The notes: generated by a model from the sequence alone, not told the origin. DNA of 64,000 nucleotides from Haloarcula salinisoli (GCF_019599405.1 NZ_RKLQ01000002.1:62001-126000); one strand, 5' to 3'. Positions 32,753 through 41,627 are shown, counted from the first letter of the stretch. Numbers and translations are program-made.

Positions 32753-32956
32753 TTAAGGGCTTTCGTTTCCGGGCAGGCGGTTCCGGGCCGCGTAGGTGAG
32801 CGCTGTGGCACCGACCAGCACAGCGACGGCGACGCCGGCCTTCGCGGCGACGGTCACCCGCTGGCCGGTCACCAGTTCGAACCCCTGCAGGAGGACGAGG
32901 AAGGCCAGCCCGCCGACCACGCCCCACAGCAGGCTGGATTTCGTTCGGGGCTCCAT
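32753..32956 (-). CDS. 67-aa two-helix membrane protein coupled to RidA
   Basis: MEPRTKSSLLWGVVGGLAFL then LLQGFELVTGQ, RVTVAAKAGVAVAVLVGAT and a short basic end. Two helices with a polar turn. Its ATG overlaps the RidA stop (TGATG), so it is co-translated. No family function recognised. Confidence 0.75.
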   Translation of the reverse strand: MEPRTKSSLLWGVVGGLAFLVLLQGFELVTGQRVTVAAKAGVAVAVLVGATALTYAARNRLPGNESP

Positions 32957-33333
32957 CACTTGGCCGCGACGGCCTCGATTTCGACGGCGACGCCTTTCGG
33001 GAGCGCGTCGACGCCGACAGCCGAGCGGGCCGGCGGTTCGGCGTCGAAGAACTCGGCGTAGGTGTCGTTCATTGCGTCGAAGTCCTCGATGTCGTCGAGG
33101 AAGACGGTGATCTTGAGCACGTCGTCCATCCCGGCGCCCGCTTCGTCGAGGACCGCCTCGATGTTGGCCAGGGCCTGCTCGGTCTGTTCGGCGACGGGCG
33201 CGTCGGCGAGCAGGTCGCCGTCGGGCGTCAGCGGAATCTGGCCAGCGGTGAAGACGAGGTCGTCGGTCGTCGTCGCCTGGCTGTACGCGCCGACGGCGGC
33301 GGGCGCGTCGTCGGTGTGGACGATCTCTTTCAT
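32956..33333 (-). CDS. ridA: RidA family enamine/imine deaminase
   Basis: A 125-aa protein: VGAYSQATTTDDLVFTAGQIPL, TEQALANIEAVLDEAGAGMDDV, LKITVFLDDIEDFDAMNDTYAEFF, and PPARSAVGVDALPKGVAVEIEAVA. The conserved Arg (PARSAV) binds the carboxylate and Glu near the end is catalytic. RidA clears 2-aminoacrylate and related enamines made by threonine/serine dehydratases. That fits its position 37 bp downstream of threonine ammonia-lyase on the same strand. Confidence 0.95.
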   Translation of the reverse strand: MKEIVHTDDAPAAVGAYSQATTTDDLVFTAGQIPLTPDGDLLADAPVAEQTEQALANIEAVLDEAGAGMDDVLKITVFLDDIEDFDAMNDTYAEFFDAEPPARSAVGVDALPKGVAVEIEAVAAK

Positions 33334-33370
33334 GCCTCAAGCGGCGCGTCCGAGCGGTAAAAAAGCGCCG

Positions 33371-34582
33371 TCAGACGAGCACCTCGACGGGATACCCGTG
33401 CTCGCGCAGCGCGGCGAGCAGCTCGTCGACGTGGTCGGGCCCGCGGGTTTCCAGGTCCAGTTCCACCTCGGCGTCGTTCATCGCCACGTCCCGATTGGTG
33501 CGGTCGTGCTCGATGGCGTAGATGTTGACCTGCTGGTCCGAGAGGACGCCGACGAGTTCCTCCAGGGCGCCGGGGCGGTCCTTGAGAACGGTCTTGATGC
33601 GGAGATAGCGACCGGTCTCCACCAGGCCGCGAACGATGACGTTCGTCAACGTGTTGAGGTCGATGTTCCCGCCACAGAGCGCCGGGACGATGACCTCGTC
33701 GTCCTCGTAGTCGAACTTCTCCTCGATGACGGCGGCCAGCGCCACCGCGCCGGCGCCCTCCGCGAGCGTCTTCGATCGTTCGAGCAGCGTGGTCAGGGCC
33801 ACCGCTATCTCCGAGTCCGAGACGGTGACGACGCTGTCGACGCACTCGCGGATGACCTCGAAGGTACGCTCGCCAACAGTCCGCGTCGCGATGCCGTCGG
33901 CGATGGTCTCGACGCTGTCGCGTTCGATTCGCTCGCCTTTTCGCAGTGACTCGGCCACGCTGGAAGCCCCCTCTGCCTGGACACCGACGACGCGAATCGA
34001 GGGGTCCAGCCCCTTCAACGCGGTGGCGATACCGCTGATGAGGCCGCCGCCGCCGATGGGGACCACGACGGTGTCGACCTCGGGCAGTTCGTCGTAGATT
34101 TCGAGGCCGATGGTCCCCTGGCCGGCCATCACGTAGTCGTCGTCGAACGCGTGGACGTAGGTCCGGCCTTCCTCGCGCTCTATCTCGTGGGCGCGCTCGG
34201 CGGCCTCGTCGTAGTCCTCGCCGTACAGCACCACGTCGCCCCCGTAGCTCCGGGTCGCCTTCACCTTCGAGATGGGGGCGTGTTCGGGCATCACGATGGT
34301 CGAGTCGACGCCGATGCGGGTGGCCGCCAGCGCGACCCCCTGGGCGTGGTTGCCGGCGCTGGCCGTGACGACGCCGTTTGCGCGCTCCTCGTCGGAAAGC
34401 GTCGCGATTCGGTTGGTCGCGCCACGGAGCTTGAACGAGCCGGTGCGCTGGAACAGTTCGAGCTTCAGGTGGACCACGGCGCCGGTCATCGCGGAGAAGG
34501 TGTGGGAATACTCGAGCGGTGTCTGGCGAGTCGTCTCGGCGACCCGGTCACGCGCCGCCTGCACGTCCTCGACGGTTACCAT
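33371..34582 (-). CDS. ilvA: Threonine ammonia-lyase (threonine dehydratase)
   Basis: A 403-aa fold-type II PLP enzyme. Lys51 in TGSFKLRGATNRI forms the Schiff base; ASAGNHAQGVALAA and VVVPIGGGGLISGIATAL bind substrate and PLP phosphate. Residues ~325-403 are an ACT domain (IKTVLKDRPGALEELVGVLS) for feedback control. It makes 2-oxobutanoate, either for isoleucine synthesis or for threonine breakdown. The downstream RidA on the same strand deals with the enamine by-product. The start follows family alignments (MVTVEDVQAARDRV). Confidence 0.94.
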   Translation of the reverse strand: MVTVEDVQAARDRVAETTRQTPLEYSHTFSAMTGAVVHLKLELFQRTGSFKLRGATNRIATLSDEERANGVVTASAGNHAQGVALAATRIGVDSTIVMPEHAPISKVKATRSYGGDVVLYGEDYDEAAERAHEIEREEGRTYVHAFDDDYVMAGQGTIGLEIYDELPEVDTVVVPIGGGGLISGIATALKGLDPSIRVVGVQAEGASSVAESLRKGERIERDSVETIADGIATRTVGERTFEVIRECVDSVVTVSDSEIAVALTTLLERSKTLAEGAGAVALAAVIEEKFDYEDDEVIVPALCGGNIDLNTLTNVIVRGLVETGRYLRIKTVLKDRPGALEELVGVLSDQQVNIYAIEHDRTNRDVAMNDAEVELDLETRGPDHVDELLAALREHGYPVEVLV

Positions 34583-34745
34583 GGCATCGGCTACTGGCCG
34601 TGGCGTGTTATACTGTCGGGCCGAGAAAACGGATAGGGAGGAGCGTGTGACTGCAATCCATCTGAGTCGTCGATGGTACTTAAACCCAGCCGAAGCGTGG
34701 TGAAAGTGTAATCGCAAGACGAAGACGCCATAGGTCCAGCTGTCA

Positions 34746-34779
34746 CCACACTGTCAGTGTGGAAGAGACATATAAATAT
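34746..34779 (+). promoter_or_regulatory. Inverted repeat and TATA box upstream of the ion channel gene
   Basis: CCACACT-GTC-AGTGTGG (34746-34762) is a perfect 7-bp inverted repeat, and ATATAAATAT follows at 34770-34779. The repeat sits where a regulator would affect TFB/TBP binding. A second TATA-like GTTTTAGG lies at 34805-34812, about 30 nt before the ATG at 34839. Confidence 0.5.
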
Positions 34780-34838
34780 CTGGTGGCCGGAACCGACGGC
34801 AGAACTGTTTTAGGCAGTCTCGGCAACGTATGGAGTAG

Positions 34839-36470
34839 ATGGATACGTGGCAGCGGCGGACGCTGATATATCTCGTCGGCCTGGCCGGTGTGATTCTGGG
34901 CTTTGCAGTGGCCTACGACTACGGGATGTCGGCCTTCGAGGGCGAGCCCCGCGAGTTCCTCCACTCGCTGCAGGTCGTCGTCGAGACGTTCACCACGACG
35001 GGCTTCGGCTCGGACGCCCCGTGGGAGAGCACCGGGATGCGACTGCTGGTCATCGCGATGGACATCACCGGCGTGGTTCTCATCTTTCTCGCGCTGCCGG
35101 TCCTCCTCTTTCCGCTGTTCGAGGAGGCTATAGAGACGAACGCCCCGACCACCGTCGAGCGCGACCTCGAGGACCACGTCGTCATCTGCCAGTTCACACC
35201 GCGGGGAGAGACACTCGTCACCGAACTGGAGTCCTGGGACGTCGACTACGTCATAATCGAACCCGACAGCGATCGCGCTGACGACATCTACGAGGAGGGG
35301 TACCACGTCATCCACGCCGACCCCCAGTCCGTCGAGGGGTTAGAGGAGGCCCGCCTCACAGACGCGCGGGCGCTCGTCGCCGACGCCTCCGACCAGGTCA
35401 ACACGAGTATCGTCCTCACTGCCCGCGAGGTCGACGAACACGTTCGGACGGTGAGCGTCGTCGAGGAGCCCGACCGCGCGAAGTACCACGACCTCGCGGG
35501 CGCCGACCACGTCCTCTCGCCGCGCCAGCTGCTGGGCGAGAGCCTCGCCAGCAAGGTGACGACGGGCGTCTCGACGACGCTTGGCGACTCTATCGAGGTC
35601 GGCGAAGACTTCGACATCGCCGAACTACCCATCCACCGCGGCAGCGAGCTGGTCGGCACGACGCTGGCCGAGAGCGGTATCCGCGAGGAGACCGGCGTCA
35701 ACATCATCGGCGCGTGGTTCCGCGGGCAGTTCGTCAGCCCGCCCTCGCCCGACGCCGAACTCGACGGCTCGACGGTCCTGCTGGCTTCGGGGACCGCCCG
35801 GCAACTCGAATCACTCAAGTCGATGACCCTCTCCAGCGTCCGTGGCTTTCGCCGCGGTGAGACGGTCATCGTCGGCTACGGTGAAGTCGGCCAGACCATC
35901 GCCGAGGACCTCCAGACGGCGCGGGTCCCACACACGATACTGGACCGACAGGAGAAAGACGGCGTCGACGTCGTCGGCGACGCCACCGAGCCAGCGGACC
36001 TGCGAGCGGCCGGCGTCGAGGACGCGCGTACAGTCATCCTCGCGCTCTCGGAGGACACCGACACGGAGTTCGCCACGCTCGTGATTCGGGACCTCAATCC
36101 CGAGGTCGAGGTCATCGCCCGCGCCGAGGAGACCGAGAACGTCACGAAGATGTACCGCGCGGGGGCCGACTACGTCCTCTCACTGGCCACCGTCAGCGGC
36201 CGGATGCTCGCCTCGACCATCCTGGAAGACGAGAACGTCATCTCGATGGACCAGCAGGTCGAGATTATCCGGGTCGACGCCGGCGACCTCGCGGGGACGA
36301 CGCTGGGCGAGGCCGACGTCCGCTCGCGGACCGGCTGTACCGTCCTCGCCTTAGAGCGCAACGGCACCGTGCTGACCGACCTCGGGCCGGACGTGCGTAT
36401 CCAGTACGGCGACAGCATCGTCATCGCCGGGACGGATGCGGGTGTGACGCGGTTCAAACAACTGTACTAA
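34839..36470 (+). CDS. Two-TM potassium channel with two NAD-binding (RCK) domains
   Basis: A 543-aa protein. Helices at ~8-28 and 68-95 enclose a pore loop FTTTGFGS (52-58), a K+-channel-like filter. Then RCK1 (HVVICQFTPRGETLVTELES), TrkA-C (IHRGSELVGTTLAESGIREE), RCK2 (TVIVGYGEVGQTIAEDLQ, a full GxGxxG) and a second TrkA-C (VDAGDLAGTTLGEADVRSRTG). It resembles MthK or KtrA-fused channels. RCK1 lacks an intact glycine motif (CQFTPRG), so only RCK2 likely binds nucleotide. Confidence 0.9.
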   Translation: MDTWQRRTLIYLVGLAGVILGFAVAYDYGMSAFEGEPREFLHSLQVVVETFTTTGFGSDAPWESTGMRLLVIAMDITGVVLIFLALPVLLFPLFEEAIETNAPTTVERDLEDHVVICQFTPRGETLVTELESWDVDYVIIEPDSDRADDIYEEGYHVIHADPQSVEGLEEARLTDARALVADASDQVNTSIVLTAREVDEHVRTVSVVEEPDRAKYHDLAGADHVLSPRQLLGESLASKVTTGVSTTLGDSIEVGEDFDIAELPIHRGSELVGTTLAESGIREETGVNIIGAWFRGQFVSPPSPDAELDGSTVLLASGTARQLESLKSMTLSSVRGFRRGETVIVGYGEVGQTIAEDLQTARVPHTILDRQEKDGVDVVGDATEPADLRAAGVEDARTVILALSEDTDTEFATLVIRDLNPEVEVIARAEETENVTKMYRAGADYVLSLATVSGRMLASTILEDENVISMDQQVEIIRVDAGDLAGTTLGEADVRSRTGCTVLALERNGTVLTDLGPDVRIQYGDSIVIAGTDAGVTRFKQLY

Positions 36471-36474
36471 AGTA

Positions 36475-36610
36475 CCTTTTTACAGGCGGGGTGTCCTCGC
36501 TCTCTTCGCTCGCTGCGGGCACCCCGCCTGTAAAAATCTACGCTAAAAAGGCCGGAATCTCGCCTCGCTCGATTCCGGTGAAACCGCTCGCCGCCGGCGA
36601 GCGGTATGCT
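36475..36610 (+). repeat. Compound hairpin/T-run element, copy 4
   Basis: CCTTTTTACAGGCGGGGTG pairs with CACCCCGCCTGTAAAAA (first hairpin), followed by CTACGCTAAAAAGGCCGGAA, hairpin GGAATC...GATTCC, GTGAAACC and hairpin GCTCGCCGCCGGCGAGC, then GGTATGCTC. The 326-bp interval 36471-36796 otherwise holds no gene; AT-rich GACTATAACTT is at 36719-36729. Confidence 0.78.
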
Positions 36611-36796
36611 CGACCGGAGGCCTGCCCTTCCCCGTCTTCGCGGCACGGAGGCCGCTCACGGCCACGAATACTGTTTAGGCTTGTCACAGTCCCATCGCAA
36701 AACGGCTCGTTCGACAGACCGACTATAACTTGCGACAGCAGGCAGACCCTTTCACCGATTGGGAGTGGTATCTCCCGGGAAGCCGTCTCCAGAGAG

Positions 36797-37084
36797 ATGT
36801 CTTCAGACGACGAGACAACCACGACCGAAATCGAAGACCGACTACAACACCTGGGCCGCTACTCCCGGTTCGTGAAGGTTGGCTTCGGTGTCATCCTCGG
36901 TGCGTTCCTCCTCGCAGCGGCGGTGCTGGTGCCAGCGAATCTCGAATCCGTGGAGAGCGTCGTCGATGTGATGCTCATGCCCCTGATATTCGTCGGGATG
37001 GGGCTTCTGCTGTTTGGCATCGGAATGCACCTCCATCTGATGCATCTGAACCTGGTGCGTCAGCTGCGGAAGGGCGGGGACTAG
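36797..37084 (+). CDS. 95-aa two-helix membrane protein
   Basis: MSSDDETTTTEIEDRLQHLG leads into a helix VKVGFGVILGAFLLAAAVLV and a second, VVDVMLMPLIFVGMGLLLFG, then GMHLHLMHLNLVRQLRKGGD, a His-rich amphipathic end. The N-terminus is acidic and cytoplasmic. No family function recognised. ATG at 36797 is preceded by AGAGAG. Confidence 0.7.
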   Translation: MSSDDETTTTEIEDRLQHLGRYSRFVKVGFGVILGAFLLAAAVLVPANLESVESVVDVMLMPLIFVGMGLLLFGIGMHLHLMHLNLVRQLRKGGD

Positions 37085-37093
37085 AACGTCTTA

Positions 37094-37118
37094 GCTCGGA
37101 GAGCGGCACGAACGTCGT
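37094..37118. repeat. Direct copy of the citrate synthase 3' end
   Basis: These 25 bp repeat 37251-37275 exactly; they encode the antisense of the last residues TTFVPLSER. The copy is 157 bp from the original, with element copy 5 between. The stop codon region is slightly altered (CTTAG versus CTTACC). Confidence 0.85.
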
Positions 37119-37122
37119 ACTC

Positions 37123-37245
37123 CCACCTTTTTCCGCCTCGGGTGGCCGTGGGCCACCACTCGTTGAAAAACGTGGGCGAAAAAGACCGGGCCGCTCACTC
37201 CGTTCGCGCCCGTGAAACCGCGCCTTCGGCGCGGTACAGATGTTC
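37123..37245 (+). repeat. Compound hairpin/T-run element, copy 5
   Basis: CCACCTTTTTCC, first hairpin GGTGGCC-GTG-GGCCACC, AAAAACGTGGGCGAAAAAG, second hairpin CCGGGCCGCTCACTCCGTT with its partner CGCGCCCG, GTGAAAC, third hairpin CGCGCC-TTC-GGCGCG, GGTACAG. It matches copy 6 most closely. It is flanked by the 25-bp duplication of the citrate synthase end. Confidence 0.85.
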
Positions 37246-38391
37246 TTACCGCTCGGAGAGCGGCACGAACGTCGTCTCTTCGGGGTCCGGACCGGTGTAG
37301 CGGGCACGCGGACGAATCAGCCGGTTGTCCTCGATGTACTCGACGACGTGGGCGACCCAGCCGCCGACGCGGGACATCGCGAAGATGGGGGTGTAGATGT
37401 CGATGGGGATGCCCATCTGGTAGTACGTCGAGGCGGAGTAGAAGTCGACGTTGGGAGCGAGTCCCTTCTCGTCCATGAGGTACTCTTCGATCGTCGTGGA
37501 CATCTCGTACCACTTCAGCGAGCCGGCGGCCTCGCCCAGCTCCTTCGAGCGCTCGCCCAGAATCTTCGCACGGGGGTCTTTGACGTTGTAGACGCGGTGG
37601 CCGAAGCCGGAGACACGACGCCCCTCGTCGAGGGCGGTCTTGACCCAGTCCAGCGGGTCTTGCTCGGCGTCGTCGACCTCTTTGAGCATCTCCATCACGT
37701 CCTGATTGGCGCCGCCGTGAAGCGGGCCCTTGAGGGTGCCGATGGCGGCGGTGACGGCGCTGTGGAGGTCCGACAGGGTGGAGGCGGTGACCATCGCCGA
37801 GAACGTCGAGGCGTTGATGCCGTGGTCGGCGTGGAGCACGAGCGCCTGGTCGAAGACGTCGGCCAGCACGTCGTCGGGCACCTCGTCGTTGAGCATGTAC
37901 AGGAAGTTCTCGGCGTGACCGAGGTCCTCGCGGGGGGCGACGGGGTCGTCGCCGTTGCGGATGCGGGTGAAGGCGGCGATGATAGTCGGTATCTTCGCGG
38001 TGATGCGCCGGCCGCGGGCGAGGTTCACGTCCTCGTCGGTCGGGTCGGCGTCCTCGGGCGCGGGGTCGAACCCGGAGAGCATCGAGACGGCGGTTCGCAG
38101 CGCTGCCATCGGGTTCTCGTCGGCCTCGGCCATCGCGCGGACCGTCGCCAGGACGGCCTCGTCGACCTCGCGCTCTGTCGCCATCTCCGAGGCGAACGCG
38201 TCGAGTTCGTCGCCGTCGGGCAGATGGCCGTACCAGAGCAGGTACAGCACCTCCTCGTAGCTGGCGCCGTTCGCGAGGTCCTCGATGGTGTACCCCCTGT
38301 AAACGAGTTCGCCCGCGTCACCGTCGATCACGCTGAGACCGGATTCGGTGACGAGGACTCCCTCCAGCCCTTTCTTGAGGTCGTCGGACAT
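37246..38391 (-). CDS. gltA: Citrate synthase
   Basis: A 381-aa protein of the short (archaeal/Gram-positive) type. The catalytic His residues are in LHADHGINASTFSA and GPLHGGANQDVME, and GFGHRVYNVKDPRAKIL with NVDFYSASTYYQMGIP completes the site (Arg, Asp). It condenses acetyl-CoA and oxaloacetate. The ATG at 38391 gives MSDDLKKGLEGVLV; an in-frame TTG two codons earlier is less likely. Its 3' end is duplicated across the repeat at 37123. Confidence 0.96.
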   Translation of the reverse strand: MSDDLKKGLEGVLVTESGLSVIDGDAGELVYRGYTIEDLANGASYEEVLYLLWYGHLPDGDELDAFASEMATEREVDEAVLATVRAMAEADENPMAALRTAVSMLSGFDPAPEDADPTDEDVNLARGRRITAKIPTIIAAFTRIRNGDDPVAPREDLGHAENFLYMLNDEVPDDVLADVFDQALVLHADHGINASTFSAMVTASTLSDLHSAVTAAIGTLKGPLHGGANQDVMEMLKEVDDAEQDPLDWVKTALDEGRRVSGFGHRVYNVKDPRAKILGERSKELGEAAGSLKWYEMSTTIEEYLMDEKGLAPNVDFYSASTYYQMGIPIDIYTPIFAMSRVGGWVAHVVEYIEDNRLIRPRARYTGPDPEETTFVPLSER

Positions 38392-38622
38392 ACCCAAACC
38401 GTATCCGACCTGCCGGGAAAAGCATTTTCTTTCCGGGCGTTCCTGTCACACGCTCGGCGGCACGAAATTGGACGTTCAGTCACCGCTGGCTCGCTGTGGT
38501 ATTCGTCTTCTAACGTATCTCGGCAGGAATGTCGGTTCTGTCGGCGCTCCGCGGGAGAGGCTATCGTGGGAGAAGATACCACAGAGCGAACGCTTTTCAA
38601 CGGCGGTGTCAAATCGGGAGCT

Positions 38623-39855
38623 ATGGAGCCCACGGGGACGGTCGAGTACGAGCCGGTGAGTGTCAAGGCAGTGCTCTCGGAGATGAAAGACACCGCCGAG
38701 TTGCTCATCGACCTCTCGTATTCGGCCGTCCTGCTGGGCAGCGACGACGTGGCGGGCGAGGTACTCGAACTGGAGGCGAAGATGGACGTCCTCCAGCTTC
38801 GTGCGCGAATGAGCCTGCTGATGGCCTGCCGGTCGCCCGACGACGCCGAATCGCTGGCCCCCGTCCTGGGGATGGTCGGTGCCGCCGAGAAGATAAGCGA
38901 CGCCGCCGGCGACATCGCCAAAGTCGTCCTGGAGGATATCGGCCTGCCGGACACGATGCGCGCCGCGCTTCCCGAAGCCGTCGAGACGCTCGTGCGAGCG
39001 ACCGTCAGGTCCGACTCGCCGCTGGCCGGGCAGACGCTGGGCACGCTGAACCTCGAAACCGAGACCGGCGTGCGGGCGCTGGCCATCCGCCGCCAGGGGA
39101 GCTGGCTGCTCAACCCCACCCGGGAGACACAGCTACAGGCCGAGGACGTGGTCCTGCTGCGCGGGCCCGAAGACGGCGTCAGCGACGTGTATCAGGACGC
39201 CACCGGCGAGCCCTACGAACCCCCGGAGCCGCCGGAGGGCGACACGCAGGACCTCGAACGCGCGGTCGACTCCATCGTCCTGATGAAGGACATGGGTGAA
39301 CTCGCGGTCGACCTGGCCTACGGCGCGGTGCTGTTCGACAGCGAGGCCGTCGCCGAGGAGGTCGTCGAGCTGGAAGCCGAAGTCGACGCCCTCCAGTCGC
39401 GGTTCGAAGCGTGGACGCTACGCGCGGCCGCGGACATGGACGACCCCGTCTCCTTGCGCGGACTGGTCCACCTGGCCCGCTCGACGGAGGTCATCTCCGA
39501 CGCCGCCCTCGAAATCAGCGAGGGCGTCTTGCGGGGCCTGTCGACGCATCCGGTCGTCGCCGAAGCCGTCCGCGAGTCCGACGAGATAATCGTGCGCGCG
39601 ACCGTCGCCGAGGAGAGCGAGCTGGCGGGCCGGACCATCGGCGACACCGCGGTCAAGACCGAGACCGGGATGCGCATAATCGCCATCCGGCGGGGAGCCG
39701 GAGAGAGCGACCGGACGGGGAGAGAAGGCGGCGAGTGGGTCGTCTCGCCCGGCCCCGAGACGCCGCTGATGGCCGGTGACGTGTTGCTCGCGAAGGGGAC
39801 CCGAACCGGCGCCGACCGCCTCGACGCGCTCACGGGGCCGAGCGAGCGAGCCTGA
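38623..39855 (+). CDS. PhoU/TrkA-C tandem protein, putative potassium regulatory subunit
   Basis: A 410-aa soluble protein with an internal duplication. Each half has a PhoU-like helical bundle (VLSEMKDTAELLIDLSYSAV; VLMKDMGELAVDLAYGAVLF) and then a TrkA-C domain (VRSDSPLAGQTLGTLNLETE; VAEESELAGRTIGDTAVKTE). TrkA-C domains gate K+ transporters, and PhoU-TrkA-C proteins exist in archaea next to channels. CTTTTCA at 38593-38599 is about 27 nt before the ATG (leaderless). It is divergent from citrate synthase. Confidence 0.9.
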   Translation: MEPTGTVEYEPVSVKAVLSEMKDTAELLIDLSYSAVLLGSDDVAGEVLELEAKMDVLQLRARMSLLMACRSPDDAESLAPVLGMVGAAEKISDAAGDIAKVVLEDIGLPDTMRAALPEAVETLVRATVRSDSPLAGQTLGTLNLETETGVRALAIRRQGSWLLNPTRETQLQAEDVVLLRGPEDGVSDVYQDATGEPYEPPEPPEGDTQDLERAVDSIVLMKDMGELAVDLAYGAVLFDSEAVAEEVVELEAEVDALQSRFEAWTLRAAADMDDPVSLRGLVHLARSTEVISDAALEISEGVLRGLSTHPVVAEAVRESDEIIVRATVAEESELAGRTIGDTAVKTETGMRIIAIRRGAGESDRTGREGGEWVVSPGPETPLMAGDVLLAKGTRTGADRLDALTGPSERA

Positions 39856-40093
39856 CCGCCGAGACGACCGTAAAGAGCGCCGTCAGTAGACCACCCAGCG
39901 AGACGAGCAAGACAAAGGCCAGCGCGCCGTAGAGGTAGGTCGGACGGGTCGTGCCGGGGAGGACGAACAGCGCGACCAGCCCCGCCGTCACGAGGGCGGC
40001 GAGGCTGAAGCCGTACTTCGCGTTGCGCGGGACGTTCAGCGCGGCGACCATCGCCGCGGCGCCACTCTCCGGTTCGGACTCGGTCACGTCCAC
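39830..40093 (-). CDS. 87-aa two-helix membrane protein
   Basis: A GTG-started protein MDVTESEPESGAAAMVAALN then VPRNAKYGFSLAALVTAGLV and a second helix YGALAFVLLVSLGGLLTALF. Two TM helices, acidic start, basic end. It overlaps the convergent PhoU/TrkA-C gene by 26 nt. An internal ATG (MVAALNVPRN) is an alternative start. No function recognised. Confidence 0.75.
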   Translation of the reverse strand: MDVTESEPESGAAAMVAALNVPRNAKYGFSLAALVTAGLVALFVLPGTTRPTYLYGALAFVLLVSLGGLLTALFTVVSAVRLARSAP

Positions 40094-40203
40094 CGGTAGG
40101 CGGGGGTGGAAAAAGACCCCATCGGTGTCGTGACGGGGCCACGGGGCGGTTTCGCCACCGCGAATCCGAACCAGTAAAGTCGGACAACCCGAATGAACGC
40201 GTA

Positions 40204-41160
40204 ATGGTAACTCTCGGTACGGCGAGTGCCGCTCCCGGTGAGATAGACACCGGGCGTCTAGAGGTCGGCGAGAGCCGCGACGGCAGCCCCGTCGGCCTGC
40301 CCGTCGCGGTCGTCAACGGGTCACAGGACGGCAAGACTCTCTACATGCAGGCCGCGAGCGACGGCGACGAGCTGAACGGCGTCGGCGTCATCCAGCGCGT
40401 CGTCCCGCAGCTGGACCCCAGCGAGCTTTCGGGCGTTATTCTCATCTGTGGCATCGTCAACTACCACGCCTTCCAGATTGCCGAACACCGCAACCCCATC
40501 GACGACACGAAGATGAACCGGGCCTACCCCGGCGACGCCTCGGGCACCTCCAGCGAGCGCATCGCGGCGGCGACACACGACGCCGCCGTCAGCGCCGACC
40601 TCGTCGTCGACCTCCATCAGGGGTCGACCTCGCAGATGATCGAAGAAGTGCGTGTCCGGTGTGGCTCCCGGCACCGGCTCCACGAGGAGTGTCTCGAACT
40701 CGCGAAGGTGTTCGACTGTGGCTATATCCTAGACCAGAAGGGGCCTGACGGCCAGCTGGCCCGGGCAGCGCCCGACGAGGGCGTCCCGACCATCGACCCG
40801 GAACTGGGCGGCTGTGTCGGCTGGGACGAGGAGTCGATTCGGGCGGGCGTCGACGGCGTCTTCAACGTCCTTCGCTACTACGACTTCCTGCCCGGCGGGT
40901 ACACGCCCTCGCCACAGGCCCGCGCGACCGGGTTCGAGCAGTACGGCTCACCGGTCGGCGGGCTCGTGAACTTCCACCCGAACCTGGGGGACCGCGTGAG
41001 CCGCGGGGACACGCTGTTCGAGGTGACAGACGTCTTCGGCGAACGGAAAGCCGAGATAGCCGCCGACTCGGCCGGTGTCTTCTGGCGCTCGCGCCGGCTC
41101 CCGCAGGTCGCCACCGGTGAGTACGTCTGTTCGATCGGGACGAACATCGACACGTACTAG
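40204..41160 (+). CDS. Succinylglutamate desuccinylase/aspartoacylase family protein
   Basis: A 318-aa zinc-dependent deacylase. TLYMQAASDGDELNGVGVIQ is the position of the HxxE zinc site, VDLHQGS the downstream zinc His, and KMNRAYPGD the substrate Arg motif. In most members the first zinc ligand is His (HGDE); here it reads SDGDE, so Asp replaces His, as in some related deacylases. GYTPSPQARATG then a lipoyl-like C-terminal beta domain (HPNLGDRVSRGDTLFEV) follow. Substrate unknown. It ends on a CTAG shared with the convergent lipoprotein gene. Confidence 0.88.
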   Translation: MVTLGTASAAPGEIDTGRLEVGESRDGSPVGLPVAVVNGSQDGKTLYMQAASDGDELNGVGVIQRVVPQLDPSELSGVILICGIVNYHAFQIAEHRNPIDDTKMNRAYPGDASGTSSERIAAATHDAAVSADLVVDLHQGSTSQMIEEVRVRCGSRHRLHEECLELAKVFDCGYILDQKGPDGQLARAAPDEGVPTIDPELGGCVGWDEESIRAGVDGVFNVLRYYDFLPGGYTPSPQARATGFEQYGSPVGGLVNFHPNLGDRVSRGDTLFEVTDVFGERKAEIAADSAGVFWRSRRLPQVATGEYVCSIGTNIDTY

Positions 41161-41627
41161 CGGTTCGTCGGGGCCGCTGTCGGCGGCCCAGTCCGTGTTT
41201 CGGTCGACAGTCCACCGGGCGGGGGTTCGGCCGGGGTCAGGTCGATGGGGCGGTCGGTTTCGTCTGCGAGCACCGCGTCGTCTCGAAGGACCACCTCTGT
41301 CGTCGGCTCCCAGACGTGTCGCGTCGTCGTCCGGTACTCGCCGTCGACCGAGATGTGCAGGTAGAACGGATACGGCCAGTCGGAGCGGGTGATGACTCCC
41401 TGTCGCTCGACTGTCGAACCCCCCTCGACAGTGGCGGACCACGATTTCGTGTCGTAGCTGTCCCCGCGGTCCATCGTCACCGCGACCGAGTGGTCGGTTC
41501 GGTCCCAGTTCTCGATACGGAGGTCGCCGTCAGACCCCGCCAGCCCGCCGCTACAGCCGGCAAGCGCCGCACACAGGGCGGCACCGACCGTGCCGAGAAG
41601 CCGCCTGCGTGACTGGTGGCGGGCCAT
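41157..41627 (-). CDS. Tat-type lipoprotein, small beta-domain
   Basis: A 156-aa protein. MARHQSRRRLLGTVGAALCA then ALAGCSG: a twin-arginine/lipobox export signal. The mature part (LRIENWDRTDHSVAVTMDRG, WSATVEGGSTVERQGV, PFYLHISVDGEYRTTTRH) is all beta, like a small extracellular Ig-type domain. Function unknown. Confidence 0.8.
   Translation of the reverse strand: MARHQSRRRLLGTVGAALCAALAGCSGGLAGSDGDLRIENWDRTDHSVAVTMDRGDSYDTKSWSATVEGGSTVERQGVITRSDWPYPFYLHISVDGEYRTTTRHVWEPTTEVVLRDDAVLADETDRPIDLTPAEPPPGGLSTETRTGPPTAAPTNR

Noticed and set aside
37240-38622. Plus-strand frame upstream of the PhoU/TrkA-C gene
   Set aside because: Antisense to citrate synthase; a TATA-like element fixes the real start at 38623.
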